NCBI GenBank assembly: GCA_946478975.1
Contig: CAMLEO010000023.1
Coordinates: 1 to 39,827 of the forward strand
Source: an uncultured Steroidobacter sp.
Lineage (GTDB): Bacteria > Pseudomonadota > Gammaproteobacteria > Steroidobacterales > Steroidobacteraceae
Length of the DNA: 39,827 nucleotides
Reading direction: 5' to 3'
Position numbers and translations under genes: made by a program. The notes below the pieces were generated by a model. It worked only from the letters and a program-made list of their open reading frames with translations. It had not been told where the DNA came from and did not search any database. This document shows, piece by piece, positions 17,387 to 26,667 of this stretch (position 1 is its first letter; every line of letters starts with the position of its first letter).

Positions 17387-17728
17387 ATGAACAAGCTCAG
17401 CAAGTCCCTGTCGATCGTCGCCGCCACCGTGATGTTGGCCGCTCCTTTCACCAGCCAGGCCGCCAACGATGACGCCGCGATGGACGCGTGCATCAATGCG
17501 TTCCTGTCGCAGAACCTGCCGAAGGAACAGCCGGTGAAGGAAGTGCGCAAGGAAGAAGTGGCCGCCAGCCCGATCAGCATTCACGCCCGCGCTTACAAGA
17601 TCGTCGTCAGCGCCACGGGTGTGGAAAGCGGCAAGCGCATCGCGCGTGGCACCTGCACCGTCAGCCGTTCGGGCGAAGTGATCGCGCTCGATGGCAAGGC
17701 CCTGCCGACCAAGCTGGCCTCGCGTTAA
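17387..17728 (+). CDS. Small secreted protein of unknown function (113 aa)
   Basis: A classic signal peptide (MNKLSKSLSIVAATVMLAAP, cleavage near TSQAA) is followed by about 85 mature residues with two Cys (in MDACINAF and RGTCTVS) that may form a disulfide. The fold appears to be a small alpha/beta domain, with strands in YKIVVSATG and CTVSRSGEVIALDG. I do not recognise a family with certainty. The ATG at 17387 follows GGAG (17374-17377). The frame is open upstream to 17252, but that part lies before the Shine-Dalgarno sequence. It appears to be a single-gene unit, with terminators on both sides. GC and codon use match its neighbours. Confidence 0.8.
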   Translation: MNKLSKSLSIVAATVMLAAPFTSQAANDDAAMDACINAFLSQNLPKEQPVKEVRKEEVAASPISIHARAYKIVVSATGVESGKRIARGTCTVSRSGEVIALDGKALPTKLASR

Positions 17729-17736
17729 TGATGAAC

Positions 17737-17766
17737 GCCGGGGTCGGGCTCGAACCCGACCTCGGC
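17737..17766 (+). terminator. Stem-loop terminator after the small secreted protein gene
   Basis: A 12-bp stem (17737-17748 with 17755-17766, one G-T pair) has a 6-base loop and begins eight bases after the stop codon. Only a short TTT (17770-17772) follows. A second long-range inverted repeat, CTCCGGGAG/CTCCCGGAG, lies at 17781-17789 and 17839-17847. The rest of the roughly 290-base gap holds no gene I can support. Confidence 0.6.
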
Positions 17767-18019
17767 ACTGTTTAGCTACGCTCCGGGAGTGGGCGTGCAC
17801 TGACATCCCCCTGCAGTTGCGCGTCCGAATGGAAGCCCCTCCCGGAGTGGTTTTTCCGAAGTTTCTCAATCGCCCGTTTTTTCTCAGCGCGCGTTACGCA
17901 TTTGTGCAATTGTTCCCAACCAGCGCACATTTCTTTGTGTGCTGATTACGGTAACTCGATCCCCTGCCATTGAGGCATTCCCTCAAACTGCTGCGCAAAT
18001 TGCAGTGATTAGAGGAATC

Positions 18020-18493
18020 ATGCACGCAAAGGACCGCGCTCCCCATGAACGTCGCAGCGGCGTCGAACGTCGGCACATGAGTGTTGCCGCGTATTGGCGT
18101 GGAGCATTGAATCCGCGCCGGCGCTTCGGTCGGCGCTCGACCGATCGGGCCTATCCCATCGTCGACTGGCATTCACCGCGGGTGCTGGCGCTGGTGCTGT
18201 TGATTCTTGGCTTGTCCGTGCTCGATGGCGTGCTCACCGTCATGCTGATTTCGCAGGGCGCGAACGAGGCGAATCCGGTGATGGCGCTGTTCGTCCCCCA
18301 CAACCTGGGCTGGTTCGCCGCCATCAAGCTGGCTTTGACCAGCATCGGCGCCGCGGTGCTGGTCGCTTGCGCCCGCATGCGCCTGTTCAGGTTCCTGCCG
18401 GGCGAGGCGCTGTTGTTTTTCGTGGTCGGCTGTTACAGCGCGCTCGTGGTCTACGAGCTGCACCTGCTGGAAAATCTGCCGCTGCCCGCCTGA
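18020..18493 (+). CDS. DUF5658-like membrane protein (157 aa)
   Basis: The basic, Arg-rich N-terminus (HERRSGVERRHMS, NPRRRFGRRSTDR) is cytoplasmic. Three or four transmembrane helices follow: about 57-76, 90-112 and 125-148. The signature VLDGVLTVMLISQGANEANP matches the DUF5658 family, in which a Asn-Pro follows the first helix. No biochemical role is known. The ATG at 18020 is preceded by AGAGGA (18011-18016). A longer frame from 17939 lacks this support. It ends six bases from the stop of a convergent membrane-protein gene. Confidence 0.8.
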   Translation: MHAKDRAPHERRSGVERRHMSVAAYWRGALNPRRRFGRRSTDRAYPIVDWHSPRVLALVLLILGLSVLDGVLTVMLISQGANEANPVMALFVPHNLGWFAAIKLALTSIGAAVLVACARMRLFRFLPGEALLFFVVGCYSALVVYELHLLENLPLPA

Positions 18494-18499
18494 AGTCGT

Positions 18500-18931
18500 T
18501 CAGCCGCGCGGCCTGGAAGCGCCGGCGCGGGCTCGATAGCCGCCGGCGTAGAGACGAAACGCAAAATACGTCCAGGCCGACAGCGTGCCGCTGACCACGG
18601 CGGTGACGAAATGCTCCGAATCGAACAGCCGGGCTGCGATCACGATCCCGCCCAGCATCGATAGCGTCGCCTGCCCCAGGCGCAATTCCCAACGATCCAC
18701 ATAGTGCACGTACGCCGGCGCCGTGGAATCGACCCGAGTGCGGTGGGGATCGAACCCGAACAGCCGCGATAGCACCATATAACTGCCGACGCCTACCAGG
18801 CTCCACAGCGCGACCCGCCACAAATCCACCGGCTTACCGGAGAAAGCGGCATAGACGGTGGCCGCGATGAGAAACAGGCCGAATGCGATCAGGCCGTGAA
18901 GTTTGCGCGACTGCATGGAAGGGACGCCCAC
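18500..18931 (-). CDS. Hypothetical membrane protein (143 aa)
   Basis: Four hydrophobic segments are visible: about 14-30 (LIAFGLFLIAATVYAAF), 37-55, 88-104 and 109-127. They are separated by charged loops, and the C-terminus is basic. I do not recognise the family. The start is GTG at 18931 or ATG at 18916; neither has a clear Shine-Dalgarno sequence. The gene converges on the DUF5658 gene with a six-base gap. The frame is clean, with GC-rich third positions, which supports real coding. Confidence 0.65.
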   Translation of the reverse strand: MGVPSMQSRKLHGLIAFGLFLIAATVYAAFSGKPVDLWRVALWSLVGVGSYMVLSRLFGFDPHRTRVDSTAPAYVHYVDRWELRLGQATLSMLGGIVIAARLFDSEHFVTAVVSGTLSAWTYFAFRLYAGGYRARAGASRPRG

Positions 18932-19125
18932 GTTGGATTTCTAAGGAAGCACTGTGGCGCAGGCACTTTGCCATTTCCGTGACGTTCGTCAAAGCGCCGC
19001 GCCCCTGAGGCGAGTCTCGGTTGATTTCCTACGCGCTGCCGGTGAGCCGCTACTGAGACCTACCTGGGCCCGGCGACGCAAGGCAGAATAGCCGCTCAAG
19101 TCACGCACGGAAGAGATCTCCAACA

Positions 19126-21174
19126 ATGCGATTCTTCCGGCGCTCGCTGGTCACTTTGGGGGTTGCCGCCACGCTGCCCACTTTGGTGTTCGTAGCGGTG
19201 GGCGCCTTTTATTTTCTACGCGCCGAGCGAGCCCGCATCGAAACCGCGACGCTCGGACGCAGCGAGATTCTCACGATGCTCGTCGACGGCCGGCTGCGTC
19301 GCGACCTCGCCGCCATCGGCGTGCTGTCCAGCTCGGTGCATCTCGCTCAGGGCAAGATGCCGGAGTTCTATGAACGCATGCAACGCGTGCTGGCCACCAA
19401 TCCGAGCTGGCGCACGCTGGCGTTGCTCGATGTGCGGACCGAACAGGAAATCTTCGATCTGCGACGGCCCCTCGGCGAGCCAGCGCCGTTGACTGCGACT
19501 CACATCGAAGGCCTGCGCGAAGTGCGGCGTCAACAGGCGGCATATGCAGGCTCGATCAGTCCGGCGCCGGAAGCGCTGGTGTGGGTCTACACGCCGGTCG
19601 TACACGATCGCGAACTGCGTTACATCATCAGCGCCGCAATCTCGCCGCAGGTGTTTCAGGATTTGCTGATGGCGATTGCGCCCGCCGGCTCGACTGCCGC
19701 CATCGTCGATCGCGACGGCACGTTCGTCGCGCGCACGCGCAACTTTGAAACCCGCGTCGGCACGCCGTCGACCCATTTCGTGCGCGACGCCATGAAACGC
19801 GACGTTCGCGGCTTTTATCCGGGCACCACGTATGAAGGGTTGAAGAACTACACGGCGTTCTACACGTCGTCGTGGTCGGGATGGTCGGCGCATCTCGCGG
19901 TCGATTCGCACATGATCGACACGCCGACGCTGTGGTCGTTCATTGCCGCGACGCTGGCAGCCCTGGTCGCACTCTTGCTCGGCGGCACATTGATCGTGCT
20001 GGTGTTGCGCGATATGTCCGAGCGGCGCCGGGCGGAAGAAACATTGCGCCAGTCGCAGAAAATGGAAGCGGTCGGCCAGCTCACCGGCGGCATCGCGCAC
20101 GACTTCAACAATCTGCTGACCGCCATCATCGGCAACCTGGACATGATTCGCTCACGCGTGCAGGACAACGATCGGCTGCGACGCCTGTCGGATAACGCTT
20201 TGGAAGCATCCCGGCGAGGAGCGAAGCTCGCTTCGCAGCTGCTGGCGTTTTCGCGCAGTCAGCGAATGTCGGTCGGGGCCGTGGATTTGCAGCAGCTGTT
20301 CAACGGCATCAGCGGACTGATCACACAATCGGTCGGGCCCGCGGTGCATCTGAGCATGCAGCTCGAACCGGAGGCGCGCATGGTGATGAGCGATTCGAAT
20401 CAGCTCGAACTGGCGCTGCTCAACCTGGCGCTCAACGGCCGCGATGCCATGCCCGACGGCGGCCGGCTGATCATCAGCGCCAGGCGTGCTGACGACGTCG
20501 GCCGTCATCTGCCGAAAGGCGATTACGTGCAGTTATCCGTCACCGACACCGGCACGGGAATGAGCGAAGAGGTTCGCGTGCGCGCGATCGAACCATTCTT
20601 CACTACCAAGCGTGTCGGCCAAGGCACGGGGCTCGGGCTGTCGCAGGTGTACGCGGTGGCGCGCGAATCCGGCGGCTCGCTCGACATCGAGAGTGAAATC
20701 AATCGCGGCACGACGGTACGCTTGACGCTGCCGATGGCGGCGCCAAACGCGGTGCCGATGCCGGCGCCGTCACACCCTGTGCTGGAGGAACCGGAACAGC
20801 TCACCGCCGCGAACGGGGCCACGCTCCTGATCGTCGACGACGACAAGCTGGTGCGTCGGTTCATGAGCGAGTCGCTGCGCACGCTGGGCTATCAGGTGCA
20901 CGACGTCGGCGACGGTGCCGAGGCGCTGGTGCTGCTCGACCGGCATCGTTTCGATCTGCTGCTCGCCGATTTCGCCATGCCCGGCATGAACGGCGCCGAG
21001 GTCGCGAAGGCCGCGCAATTGAAACAACCGGGCCTGCCGGTATTGATCGTCTCAGGCTATGCCGACAGCTCCGCCGTCGAAGGCGCGCTCGGCAGCACGA
21101 GACAGTTACGAAAACCGTTCGACATGGCCGAGCTCGGCGCGGCCGTGGCGGAAACATTGAAGAGAGCGAGTTGA
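19126..21174 (+). CDS. Hybrid sensor histidine kinase with fused receiver domain (682 aa)
   Basis: The order is: transmembrane helix (about 9-30), an extracytoplasmic sensor of dCache/PDC type (about 31-268), a second helix (about 270-296), a HisKA domain with phospho-acceptor His325 in [11 protein letters not shown], an HATPase_c domain with N-box ([15 protein letters not shown]), G1 (DTGTGMS) and G2 (GQGTGLGLS), and a C-terminal receiver with acceptor Asp615 in [12 protein letters not shown] and Lys in RKPF. It probably passes phosphate within itself and then to an unidentified partner; no Hpt or DNA-binding regulator is adjacent. The carboxylesterase gene follows after three bases, so the two share a transcript. 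The start is the ATG at 19126, with GGAAGAGAT upstream. Confidence 0.93.
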   Translation: MRFFRRSLVTLGVAATLPTLVFVAVGAFYFLRAERARIETATLGRSEILTMLVDGRLRRDLAAIGVLSSSVHLAQGKMPEFYERMQRVLATNPSWRTLALLDVRTEQEIFDLRRPLGEPAPLTATHIEGLREVRRQQAAYAGSISPAPEALVWVYTPVVHDRELRYIISAAISPQVFQDLLMAIAPAGSTAAIVDRDGTFVARTRNFETRVGTPSTHFVRDAMKRDVRGFYPGTTYEGLKNYTAFYTSSWSGWSAHLAVDSHMIDTPTLWSFIAATLAALVALLLGGTLIVLVLRDMSERRRAEETLRQSQKMEAVGQLTGGIAHDFNNLLTAIIGNLDMIRSRVQDNDRLRRLSDNALEASRRGAKLASQLLAFSRSQRMSVGAVDLQQLFNGISGLITQSVGPAVHLSMQLEPEARMVMSDSNQLELALLNLALNGRDAMPDGGRLIISARRADDVGRHLPKGDYVQLSVTDTGTGMSEEVRVRAIEPFFTTKRVGQGTGLGLSQVYAVARESGGSLDIESEINRGTTVRLTLPMAAPNAVPMPAPSHPVLEEPEQLTAANGATLLIVDDDKLVRRFMSESLRTLGYQVHDVGDGAEALVLLDRHRFDLLLADFAMPGMNGAEVAKAAQLKQPGLPVLIVSGYADSSAVEGALGSTRQLRKPFDMAELGAAVAETLKRAS

Positions 21175-21177
21175 ATC

Positions 21178-21858
21178 ATGGCTCATACGACTCAGGAGAG
21201 CGCGGACGCGGTGGTGCTCAACCCCGGCGCTCCCGCCACGTCCGCAGTGATCTGGCTGCACGGCCTGGGGGCCGATGGTTTCGATTTCGTGCCGATTGTG
21301 AACGAGCTGCATCTGCCGGCGACGCTGTCGACGCGATTCATCTTTCCGCACGCAACACCCCGGCCCGTCACCATCAACAACGGTTTTGTCATGCGGGCGT
21401 GGTACGACATCACCGGATTCGGTCCGGAACGCGCCGAGGACGACGCGGGCATTCGCGGGTCGGAGACAGTGGTGAGGAAATATATCGAGCAGCAGGTTGC
21501 GCAGGGCGTCCCGGCCAGCAAGATCGTGATTGCCGGCTTTTCGCAGGGCGGCGCCATCGCGTTCCAGACCGGGCTGCGCTACCCGCAGCGGCTTGCGGGC
21601 ATCATGGCGTTGTCGACGTATCTGCCGTTGCGCGCGTCGGTCGTGAATGAGGCGTCGGCGGTGAATCGCGATATTCCAATTCTGATGTGTCATGGCACTC
21701 ACGACGGCGTCGTTCCGCCCGGGCTCAGCGAGGCATCGCGAGACGTGCTGGTGAAGCTGGGCTATCGCATCGACTGGCGCAGCTATCCGATGGCGCACCA
21801 GGTCTGCCTGGAGGAAGTGATGGATATCTCCAAGTGGCTCCAGGACCGGCTTGCTTGA
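21178..21858 (+). CDS. Carboxylesterase / acyl-protein thioesterase-like alpha/beta hydrolase (226 aa)
   Basis: It has the phospholipase/carboxylesterase fold: oxyanion-hole segment VIWLHGLGADG, nucleophile elbow GFSQGG (S122), acid in HGTHDGVVP (D176) and the final His in YPMAHQV (H207). All three catalytic residues are present. It lacks a signal peptide, so it acts in the cytoplasm. Members hydrolyse short-chain esters or thioesters; the natural substrate cannot be inferred. It starts three bases after the hybrid kinase stop. Confidence 0.92.
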   Translation: MAHTTQESADAVVLNPGAPATSAVIWLHGLGADGFDFVPIVNELHLPATLSTRFIFPHATPRPVTINNGFVMRAWYDITGFGPERAEDDAGIRGSETVVRKYIEQQVAQGVPASKIVIAGFSQGGAIAFQTGLRYPQRLAGIMALSTYLPLRASVVNEASAVNRDIPILMCHGTHDGVVPPGLSEASRDVLVKLGYRIDWRSYPMAHQVCLEEVMDISKWLQDRLA

Positions 21859-21929
21859 AGGAACAAATGGCCGGCTAACGACTTACCTCCGGTGCCCCAC
21901 TCGCGGTTTTCAAACTCCAAGAAGGCGCC

Positions 21930-22073
21930 ATGAGTATGTTCGTCAGCATCGGTCCCCTGGTCGCGCTGGTCGCCGGCATCCTGATTCTGATCCTGCCGCG
22001 CTTGTTGAATTTCATCGTTGCGATCTACCTGATTCTCATCGGTCTGATCGGCCTGGTCGGGCCGCGCCTGTAA
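21930..22073 (+). CDS. DUF3096-like tiny membrane protein (47 aa)
   Basis: The 47-residue product is almost entirely hydrophobic, with two helices: about 4-23 (FVSIGPLVALVAGILILILP) and 27-46 (NFIVAIYLILIGLIGLVG). This is the pattern of the DUF3096 family of small bacterial inner-membrane proteins, whose role is unknown. AAGG stands five bases before the ATG and the stop is TAA. It is easily missed because of its size. It sits alone between the esterase and the EamA transporter. Confidence 0.82.
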   Translation: MSMFVSIGPLVALVAGILILILPRLLNFIVAIYLILIGLIGLVGPRL

Positions 22074-22146
22074 CCGCCACACGCACGGCACATTCAGGTA
22101 GAGTTCGGTCCGCCGCCCCTGGAGCTGCGGTGCTGGCTGTGGCTGC

Positions 22147-23061
22147 GTGTCGAATCTAACGAACTCTTTCAACCGTCTGCATCGGAATTCCCGCGGAGCG
22201 CTGTGGATGCTGGCCTCCGCCGCGACGTTTACTTTGATGACCTTGCTCATCAAGTATCTGGGCGCCGACTACCCGGCGGCGTTGCAGACCTTCTATCGAA
22301 ATGCCGCCGGCCTGGTGGTGATGCTGCCGCTGATCGCCCGCAACCCGCGCGGGGTGTTTCGAACCAATCGTCCTGGCCTGCTGATATTTCGCGCCAGCGC
22401 CGGCACCATCGGCATGATCCTGGGCTTCTATGCATATCAAAAGCTGCCGCTGGCCGATGCGAACGCATTGTCGTTCACTCGTACGCTGTGGTTGGTGCCG
22501 CTGGCCGCTTTCGTTCTCAAAGAACACGTCGGTCCACGCCGGATCACGGCGACGGCGATCGGATTCCTGGGTGCATTGCTGATGCTTCAGCCGTCCGCGA
22601 GCGTCGGCATGAGCTGGCCGGTCATAGCGTCGCTGGTGGCGGCGTTGTTAGTGGCACTCACTGTGGCGGGCATGAAGTTCATGACGCGCGATCACACCAC
22701 GACGACGCTCATGGCCTGGTCGGCGACGTTAGGTTTCGTGCTGTCGATTCCACCGGCGTTGTTCGTGTGGCGCACGCCCGCATTCGCAGACTTGCTGCTG
22801 CTGAGCGCGATGGGTGTGCTCGGTGTGATCACGCAGGCTTGTTACATTCGAGGCATGTCGGAAGGCGACGCGGCCGTGATGGCGCCGATCGATTACACCC
22901 GCCTGGTGTTTGCCGTCATGTTGGGATATTTCCTGTTTCACGAGCTGCCGAATCGCATGACGCTGATCGGCGCCAGCGTGATCATCGGCTCGACGATCTA
23001 CATCACCTGGCGCGAAACCCGGCTCGGCAAAGCTAAAGTGACGGCGCAACGCGAAGAGTAG
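22147..23061 (+). CDS. EamA/DMT family transporter (304 aa)
   Basis: About ten transmembrane helices form two EamA repeats (roughly residues 17-145 and 155-290). Drug/metabolite transporters of this kind export or exchange small metabolites across the inner membrane; the substrate cannot be told. The start is GTG at 22147, the first start in the frame. An ATG at 22207 would cut into the first helix. The gene ends at a strong bidirectional terminator facing the convergent urcA gene. Despite the shared family, it is not closely similar to the other EamA gene at 25743-26666. Confidence 0.88.
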   Translation: MSNLTNSFNRLHRNSRGALWMLASAATFTLMTLLIKYLGADYPAALQTFYRNAAGLVVMLPLIARNPRGVFRTNRPGLLIFRASAGTIGMILGFYAYQKLPLADANALSFTRTLWLVPLAAFVLKEHVGPRRITATAIGFLGALLMLQPSASVGMSWPVIASLVAALLVALTVAGMKFMTRDHTTTTLMAWSATLGFVLSIPPALFVWRTPAFADLLLLSAMGVLGVITQACYIRGMSEGDAAVMAPIDYTRLVFAVMLGYFLFHELPNRMTLIGASVIIGSTIYITWRETRLGKAKVTAQREE

Positions 23062-23081
23062 CCTGGCATGAGCAAGGCCTG

Positions 23082-23113
23082 GCGACGGTCGGGCTGCAAC
23101 CCCCGACCGTCGC
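23082..23113. terminator. Strong hairpin between convergent genes
   Basis: A perfect 12-bp GC-rich stem (23082-23093 with 23102-23113; GCGACGGTCGGG and its complement) has an 8-base loop, between the stops of the EamA and UrcA genes. CCCCTTTC follows on the plus strand. It probably serves both directions. Confidence 0.75.
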
Positions 23114-23133
23114 CCCTTTCAGAGCCACGACGC

Positions 23134-23523
23134 TTAGGTGTTCGCAGACACCTTAGCGACGCGGCCGGCCAGCTTGATGCGGCTGTCGGCGGCAAACATC
23201 GCCGTCACCGCTGAATGATTCACTGCGTCGACCGCACGCGACAGCGACTCCTGATAACAAACATCGTACGAGTGCTTCTTCGCCAGGCTGCGCAGGTCGT
23301 TGTACTGACCGCACACTCGGGCCGAGGCGTGCTGCAGGCGTGCATACAGCGAGCGCACATCCGCGTCTTTCGACAAATCCAGATCGGTGTAGCGCACGAC
23401 AGTCTGGGCACTCTCCGCCTCATTCTGGGAGACGGGCTGGGCCGAAGCTGCACCGCACGACAGGGCGGCAACACCGAAGGCAACGACGAAACGCGCGACG
23501 CGGACGTTCTTGGCACTGGTCAT
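23134..23523 (-). CDS. UrcA family secreted protein (129 aa)
   Basis: A signal peptide (residues 1-28, VARFVVAFGVAALSCGAASA) is followed by a UrcA-type domain containing the motif VVRYTDLDLSKDADVRSLYA and two Cys (VCGQYN, DVCYQES) that probably form a disulfide. UrcA proteins are common in alpha- and gammaproteobacteria with large genomes and have no known function. The ATG at 23521-23523 is preceded by GAGGAG nine bases away. Upstream in-frame codons to 23670 are not conserved in character. Confidence 0.86.
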   Translation of the reverse strand: MTSAKNVRVARFVVAFGVAALSCGAASAQPVSQNEAESAQTVVRYTDLDLSKDADVRSLYARLQHASARVCGQYNDLRSLAKKHSYDVCYQESLSRAVDAVNHSAVTAMFAADSRIKLAGRVAKVSANT

Positions 23524-23814
23524 GATCGAGTCTCCTCTCACTTTCATCTCTTTTCCGATACGGTTCATCGCGCGCTTGTCGTTGAGATGCGGTGACCGTC
23601 GAAACGGTTGCAAGCGCCGCGCGAAAATTTTTATCGACGCTGAATTGGATCGGTTCGGGGCGCGCATCATTCCGTCCGCTCATCGCGCCCTCTGATCGCT
23701 TCGGCGCACGCGGCGGATTCACTACTTTTGCGTCTGGGCACGGCTTGCGACCGGGCGTGCCGGCGGCGCGACGAAACGTTGTATTGCTATGCGTCCCTTG
23801 CTTAGAGTGGCCGC

Positions 23815-24888
23815 ATGGATCTCACACAACTGAAACGCAACCGTAACCTGCTGTTCTGGTCGCTCCACATGCTGGGCTGGAGCGCCTACGGCATCTCGCA
23901 GTACCTGGGCGCGATCCTGTACGGCAAGCCGGTTGCTTATGTGGAATACATCGCGGTCGCAGCCATCTCCGGCTGCATTCTGAGCGCACCGCTGCGCTAC
24001 ATCTGTCGCTGGTTATGGAACAAGCCGCCGGCCACGATGATCATGGGCGGCATCGCTGCGGCGTATGTCACCGCCTGCCTGCTGCGCCTGCCCATGAACT
24101 GGTTCTATCACCGGTACCTCGAACCCGAGTGGCCCATGACCCACTGGTACGAGTACCTGATGGGCGCGATGAGCTCTACTTATCTGATGGCGTGCTGGAT
24201 CGGCCTGTACTTCGGCGTGCGTTATTACGAGTCGTTGCAGACGCAACGTGTGGCCACCTTGCAGGCGTCCTCGCTGGCCCAGGAGGCGCAGCTGAAGATG
24301 TTGCGTTACCAACTCAACCCGCACTTCCTGTTCAACACACTCAATGCGATTTCCACCCTCATCCTGGACAATCGCAATAGTGTCGCGAACTCTGCAGTCA
24401 CCGGGCTGTCAGAGTTCCTGCGCTACACGCTGGACCAGGACCCGATGAAAAAGGTGACCGTGGCCCAGGAAGTGGACGCGCTCAACTTGTACTTGAATAT
24501 AGAGAAGATGCGCTTCGGGGAGCGGCTCAGGCTGGAGTACGCGATCGATGCGGGGGCGAGCGCGATGCTGATGCCGAGCTTGCTGTTGCAGCCGTTGATC
24601 GAGAACGCGATCAAATATGCAGTGTCGCCTTGCGAGCAAGGTGGAAAGATCCGCATCGGCGCGCACGTCACCGGCGGCATGCTGCAACTCGAAGTGTCCG
24701 ACGACGGCCCGGGGATGATCGATGCCACGCGACTCGCTAACGGCCGGGGTGTCGGCATTCGTAATACACGCGAACGATTGCAGGTTCTGTATGGAGAGCG
24801 CGGTCGCGTGTCGGTCAGCAACACCGAGCCGGGCTTGCGGGTGGCATTGACGTTGCCAGCCGAACAGGCCGCGGCACTGGCGGCATGA
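23815..24888 (+). CDS. LytS-type sensor histidine kinase (357 aa)
   Basis: Four transmembrane helices (about 13-34, 41-62, 74-94 and 114-136) precede a His_kinase domain with the acceptor His170 in LNPHFLFNTLNA and a C-terminal ATPase domain (LLLQPLIENAIKYA, then DDGPGM and GVGIRNTRERL). This kinase class pairs with LytTR response regulators. The partner is the next gene, starting 16 bases downstream. The signal is unknown; the compact helical bundle suggests membrane state or a small hydrophobic ligand. Confidence 0.94.
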   Translation: MDLTQLKRNRNLLFWSLHMLGWSAYGISQYLGAILYGKPVAYVEYIAVAAISGCILSAPLRYICRWLWNKPPATMIMGGIAAAYVTACLLRLPMNWFYHRYLEPEWPMTHWYEYLMGAMSSTYLMACWIGLYFGVRYYESLQTQRVATLQASSLAQEAQLKMLRYQLNPHFLFNTLNAISTLILDNRNSVANSAVTGLSEFLRYTLDQDPMKKVTVAQEVDALNLYLNIEKMRFGERLRLEYAIDAGASAMLMPSLLLQPLIENAIKYAVSPCEQGGKIRIGAHVTGGMLQLEVSDDGPGMIDATRLANGRGVGIRNTRERLQVLYGERGRVSVSNTEPGLRVALTLPAEQAAALAA

Positions 24889-24904
24889 GAGATTGGAACA
24901 GACG

Positions 24905-25735
24905 ATGAGCGACAGACCGATTCGCACCATTATCGTCGACGACGAGGAACTGGCGCGCCGAGGAGTCGAGCTGCGTCTCGCCCCTCACACCGACGTTGAA
25001 ATCGTCGCCCATTGCGCGAATGGACGCGAAGCCATCGCGGCCATCATGGAGCACAAACCCGATCTGATGTTTCTGGACATCCAGATGCCGGGCCTGTCCG
25101 GTTTCGACGTGCTGGCACGCGTGCCGCAGGAATCCATGCCGATGGTGATCTTCGTCACCGCGTTCGATCGCTACGCGCTGGATGCCTTCGAAGCGCAGGC
25201 CATCGATTATTTGCTCAAGCCGATCAACGACGCGCGCTTCGTGCAAGCGCTCGATCGTGTGCGCGGTTACTGGCAACAGAAGAATGCGCTGAGCCAGCGC
25301 GAGAAACTGATGAATCTGCTCGCGAGCACGCAAGGCAGCGGCACCGTCGACGAACATTCGCTGCGGGAGTGCTTGCAGACCACGACGAGTAACGACCCGC
25401 AATACCCTCGCATCCTGCCGATCCGCGACGACGCCGGAACGGTGCGCCTGGATGTAACGACGATCGATTGGATCGATGCGGCCGGAGATTATATGTGCGT
25501 GCACGCCGATGGCCGCACGTATGTGTTACGCGAAACCATGAAGTCGTTGGAAGCCGTGCTGGACCCCAAGATCTTTCAGCGCGTGCATCGTTCGACCATC
25601 GTCAACGTGCAGCGAGTGCGACGCTTGCGGCCGCACACCAACGGCGAATATTTCCTGACGCTCGACGACGGCCAGGAGATCAAGCTCAGCCGGTCGTATC
25701 GGGATCGCGTGGACCAGCTGCTGCAACGACGGTAG
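24905..25735 (+). CDS. LytTR response regulator (276 aa)
   Basis: An N-terminal receiver domain with the acceptor Asp58 in MFLDIQMPG and the Lys in LLKPIN is joined by a linker to a C-terminal LytTR DNA-binding domain (about 165-276; signature DWIDAAGDYMCVHADGRTY and FQRVHRSTIVNV). The ATG at 24905 is chosen over the TTG at 24893; GGA lies seven to eight bases upstream. It is the cognate partner of the LytS kinase. LytTR proteins bind direct repeats, but I do not see such a target in this window. The stop is seven bases from a convergent EamA gene. Confidence 0.94.
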   Translation: MSDRPIRTIIVDDEELARRGVELRLAPHTDVEIVAHCANGREAIAAIMEHKPDLMFLDIQMPGLSGFDVLARVPQESMPMVIFVTAFDRYALDAFEAQAIDYLLKPINDARFVQALDRVRGYWQQKNALSQREKLMNLLASTQGSGTVDEHSLRECLQTTTSNDPQYPRILPIRDDAGTVRLDVTTIDWIDAAGDYMCVHADGRTYVLRETMKSLEAVLDPKIFQRVHRSTIVNVQRVRRLRPHTNGEYFLTLDDGQEIKLSRSYRDRVDQLLQRR

Positions 25736-25742
25736 GTTCCTT

Positions 25743-26666
25743 CTAGTTTTTTCTGTTCGAAAGCGGCCGAGGCCCTTTCGACTCGCCCGGCAAAAGGCGC
25801 GACTTTTTCCGGGCTAACGGATGCAGAAACACCGCCGCCAGCACGATCGCGACGCCCAGATAGAAACTCGGGCTGAGCTCACGCTGCTCACCGAGCAGCA
25901 CGATCGCCAGAATGATGGCGTACACCGGCTCCATGTTCAGAGCGATTGTCGCTGAAAACGCGCTGACGTGACGCAGCGCTGCCAGCGACACCGCGAATGG
26001 CAGCAGCGTGCAGCCGCCGGCGAGCAGAGCTAGAAATAGTGCGTCTCGCAGCGATGGCAGCACGAACACCGCATCGCTCGTCAGCAGTGGCGCGCCGATA
26101 CTCACGAGCAGCAATCCGGCGCTCATCTCCAGGCCAGTGACAGCGAGCGCGTCGCTGGTGCCGATGAAACGTTTGTTGAGGCTGGCGAAGATCGCGACCA
26201 GCAGCGAACCGAGGATGCCGACAGCGATGCCGAGCCGCATCGTCGTCGGCGTGCCGCCGACCACCAGCATCACACCAGGAATCGCCGCGACACCGAACAG
26301 CACTTCACGCGGATCGAAGCGACGACCGACCAGGAACGGCTCGATGAACGCAAGAAACACCGGCGTGAGTGCCAGGCACGTCGCCGCGACCGAGGCGTTC
26401 GCGAGTCGGATCGACCCATAGAACGCCAGCCAATGCATCGCGACCACCATGCCAATACCGGCGTAGGTTGCGATCAATCGCGGCGGCAGCTGCGACACCC
26501 CGCGCCAGAATCGCGGCACGAGTGCCAGCGATCCAGCGACGAGCATCATGCGCCACCACACCAGCGACAGTGTGCCGAGCGAGATCAGCTTGCCAAAGAT
26601 GGCGGTGAATCCCCACAGCACGACACAGAAGTGAATTTGCCAACTGGCGCGCGTGACTGGAGACAA
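25743..26666 (-). CDS. EamA/DMT family transporter (307 aa)
   Basis: Ten predicted transmembrane helices form two EamA units (about 8-138 and 148-285), with a basic C-terminal tail (HPLARKKSRLLPG). The start is a TTG at 26664-26666, one base after the prolyl-tRNA synthetase stop, with AAGGCG upstream within the proS end. No ATG lies near. Close spacing suggests translation coupled to proS. Substrate is unknown. An amino-acid or small-metabolite exporter is possible, but the sequence does not decide it. Confidence 0.87.
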   Translation of the reverse strand: MSPVTRASWQIHFCVVLWGFTAIFGKLISLGTLSLVWWRMMLVAGSLALVPRFWRGVSQLPPRLIATYAGIGMVVAMHWLAFYGSIRLANASVAATCLALTPVFLAFIEPFLVGRRFDPREVLFGVAAIPGVMLVVGGTPTTMRLGIAVGILGSLLVAIFASLNKRFIGTSDALAVTGLEMSAGLLLVSIGAPLLTSDAVFVLPSLRDALFLALLAGGCTLLPFAVSLAALRHVSAFSATIALNMEPVYAIILAIVLLGEQRELSPSFYLGVAIVLAAVFLHPLARKKSRLLPGESKGPRPLSNRKN

Positions 26667-26667
26667 A

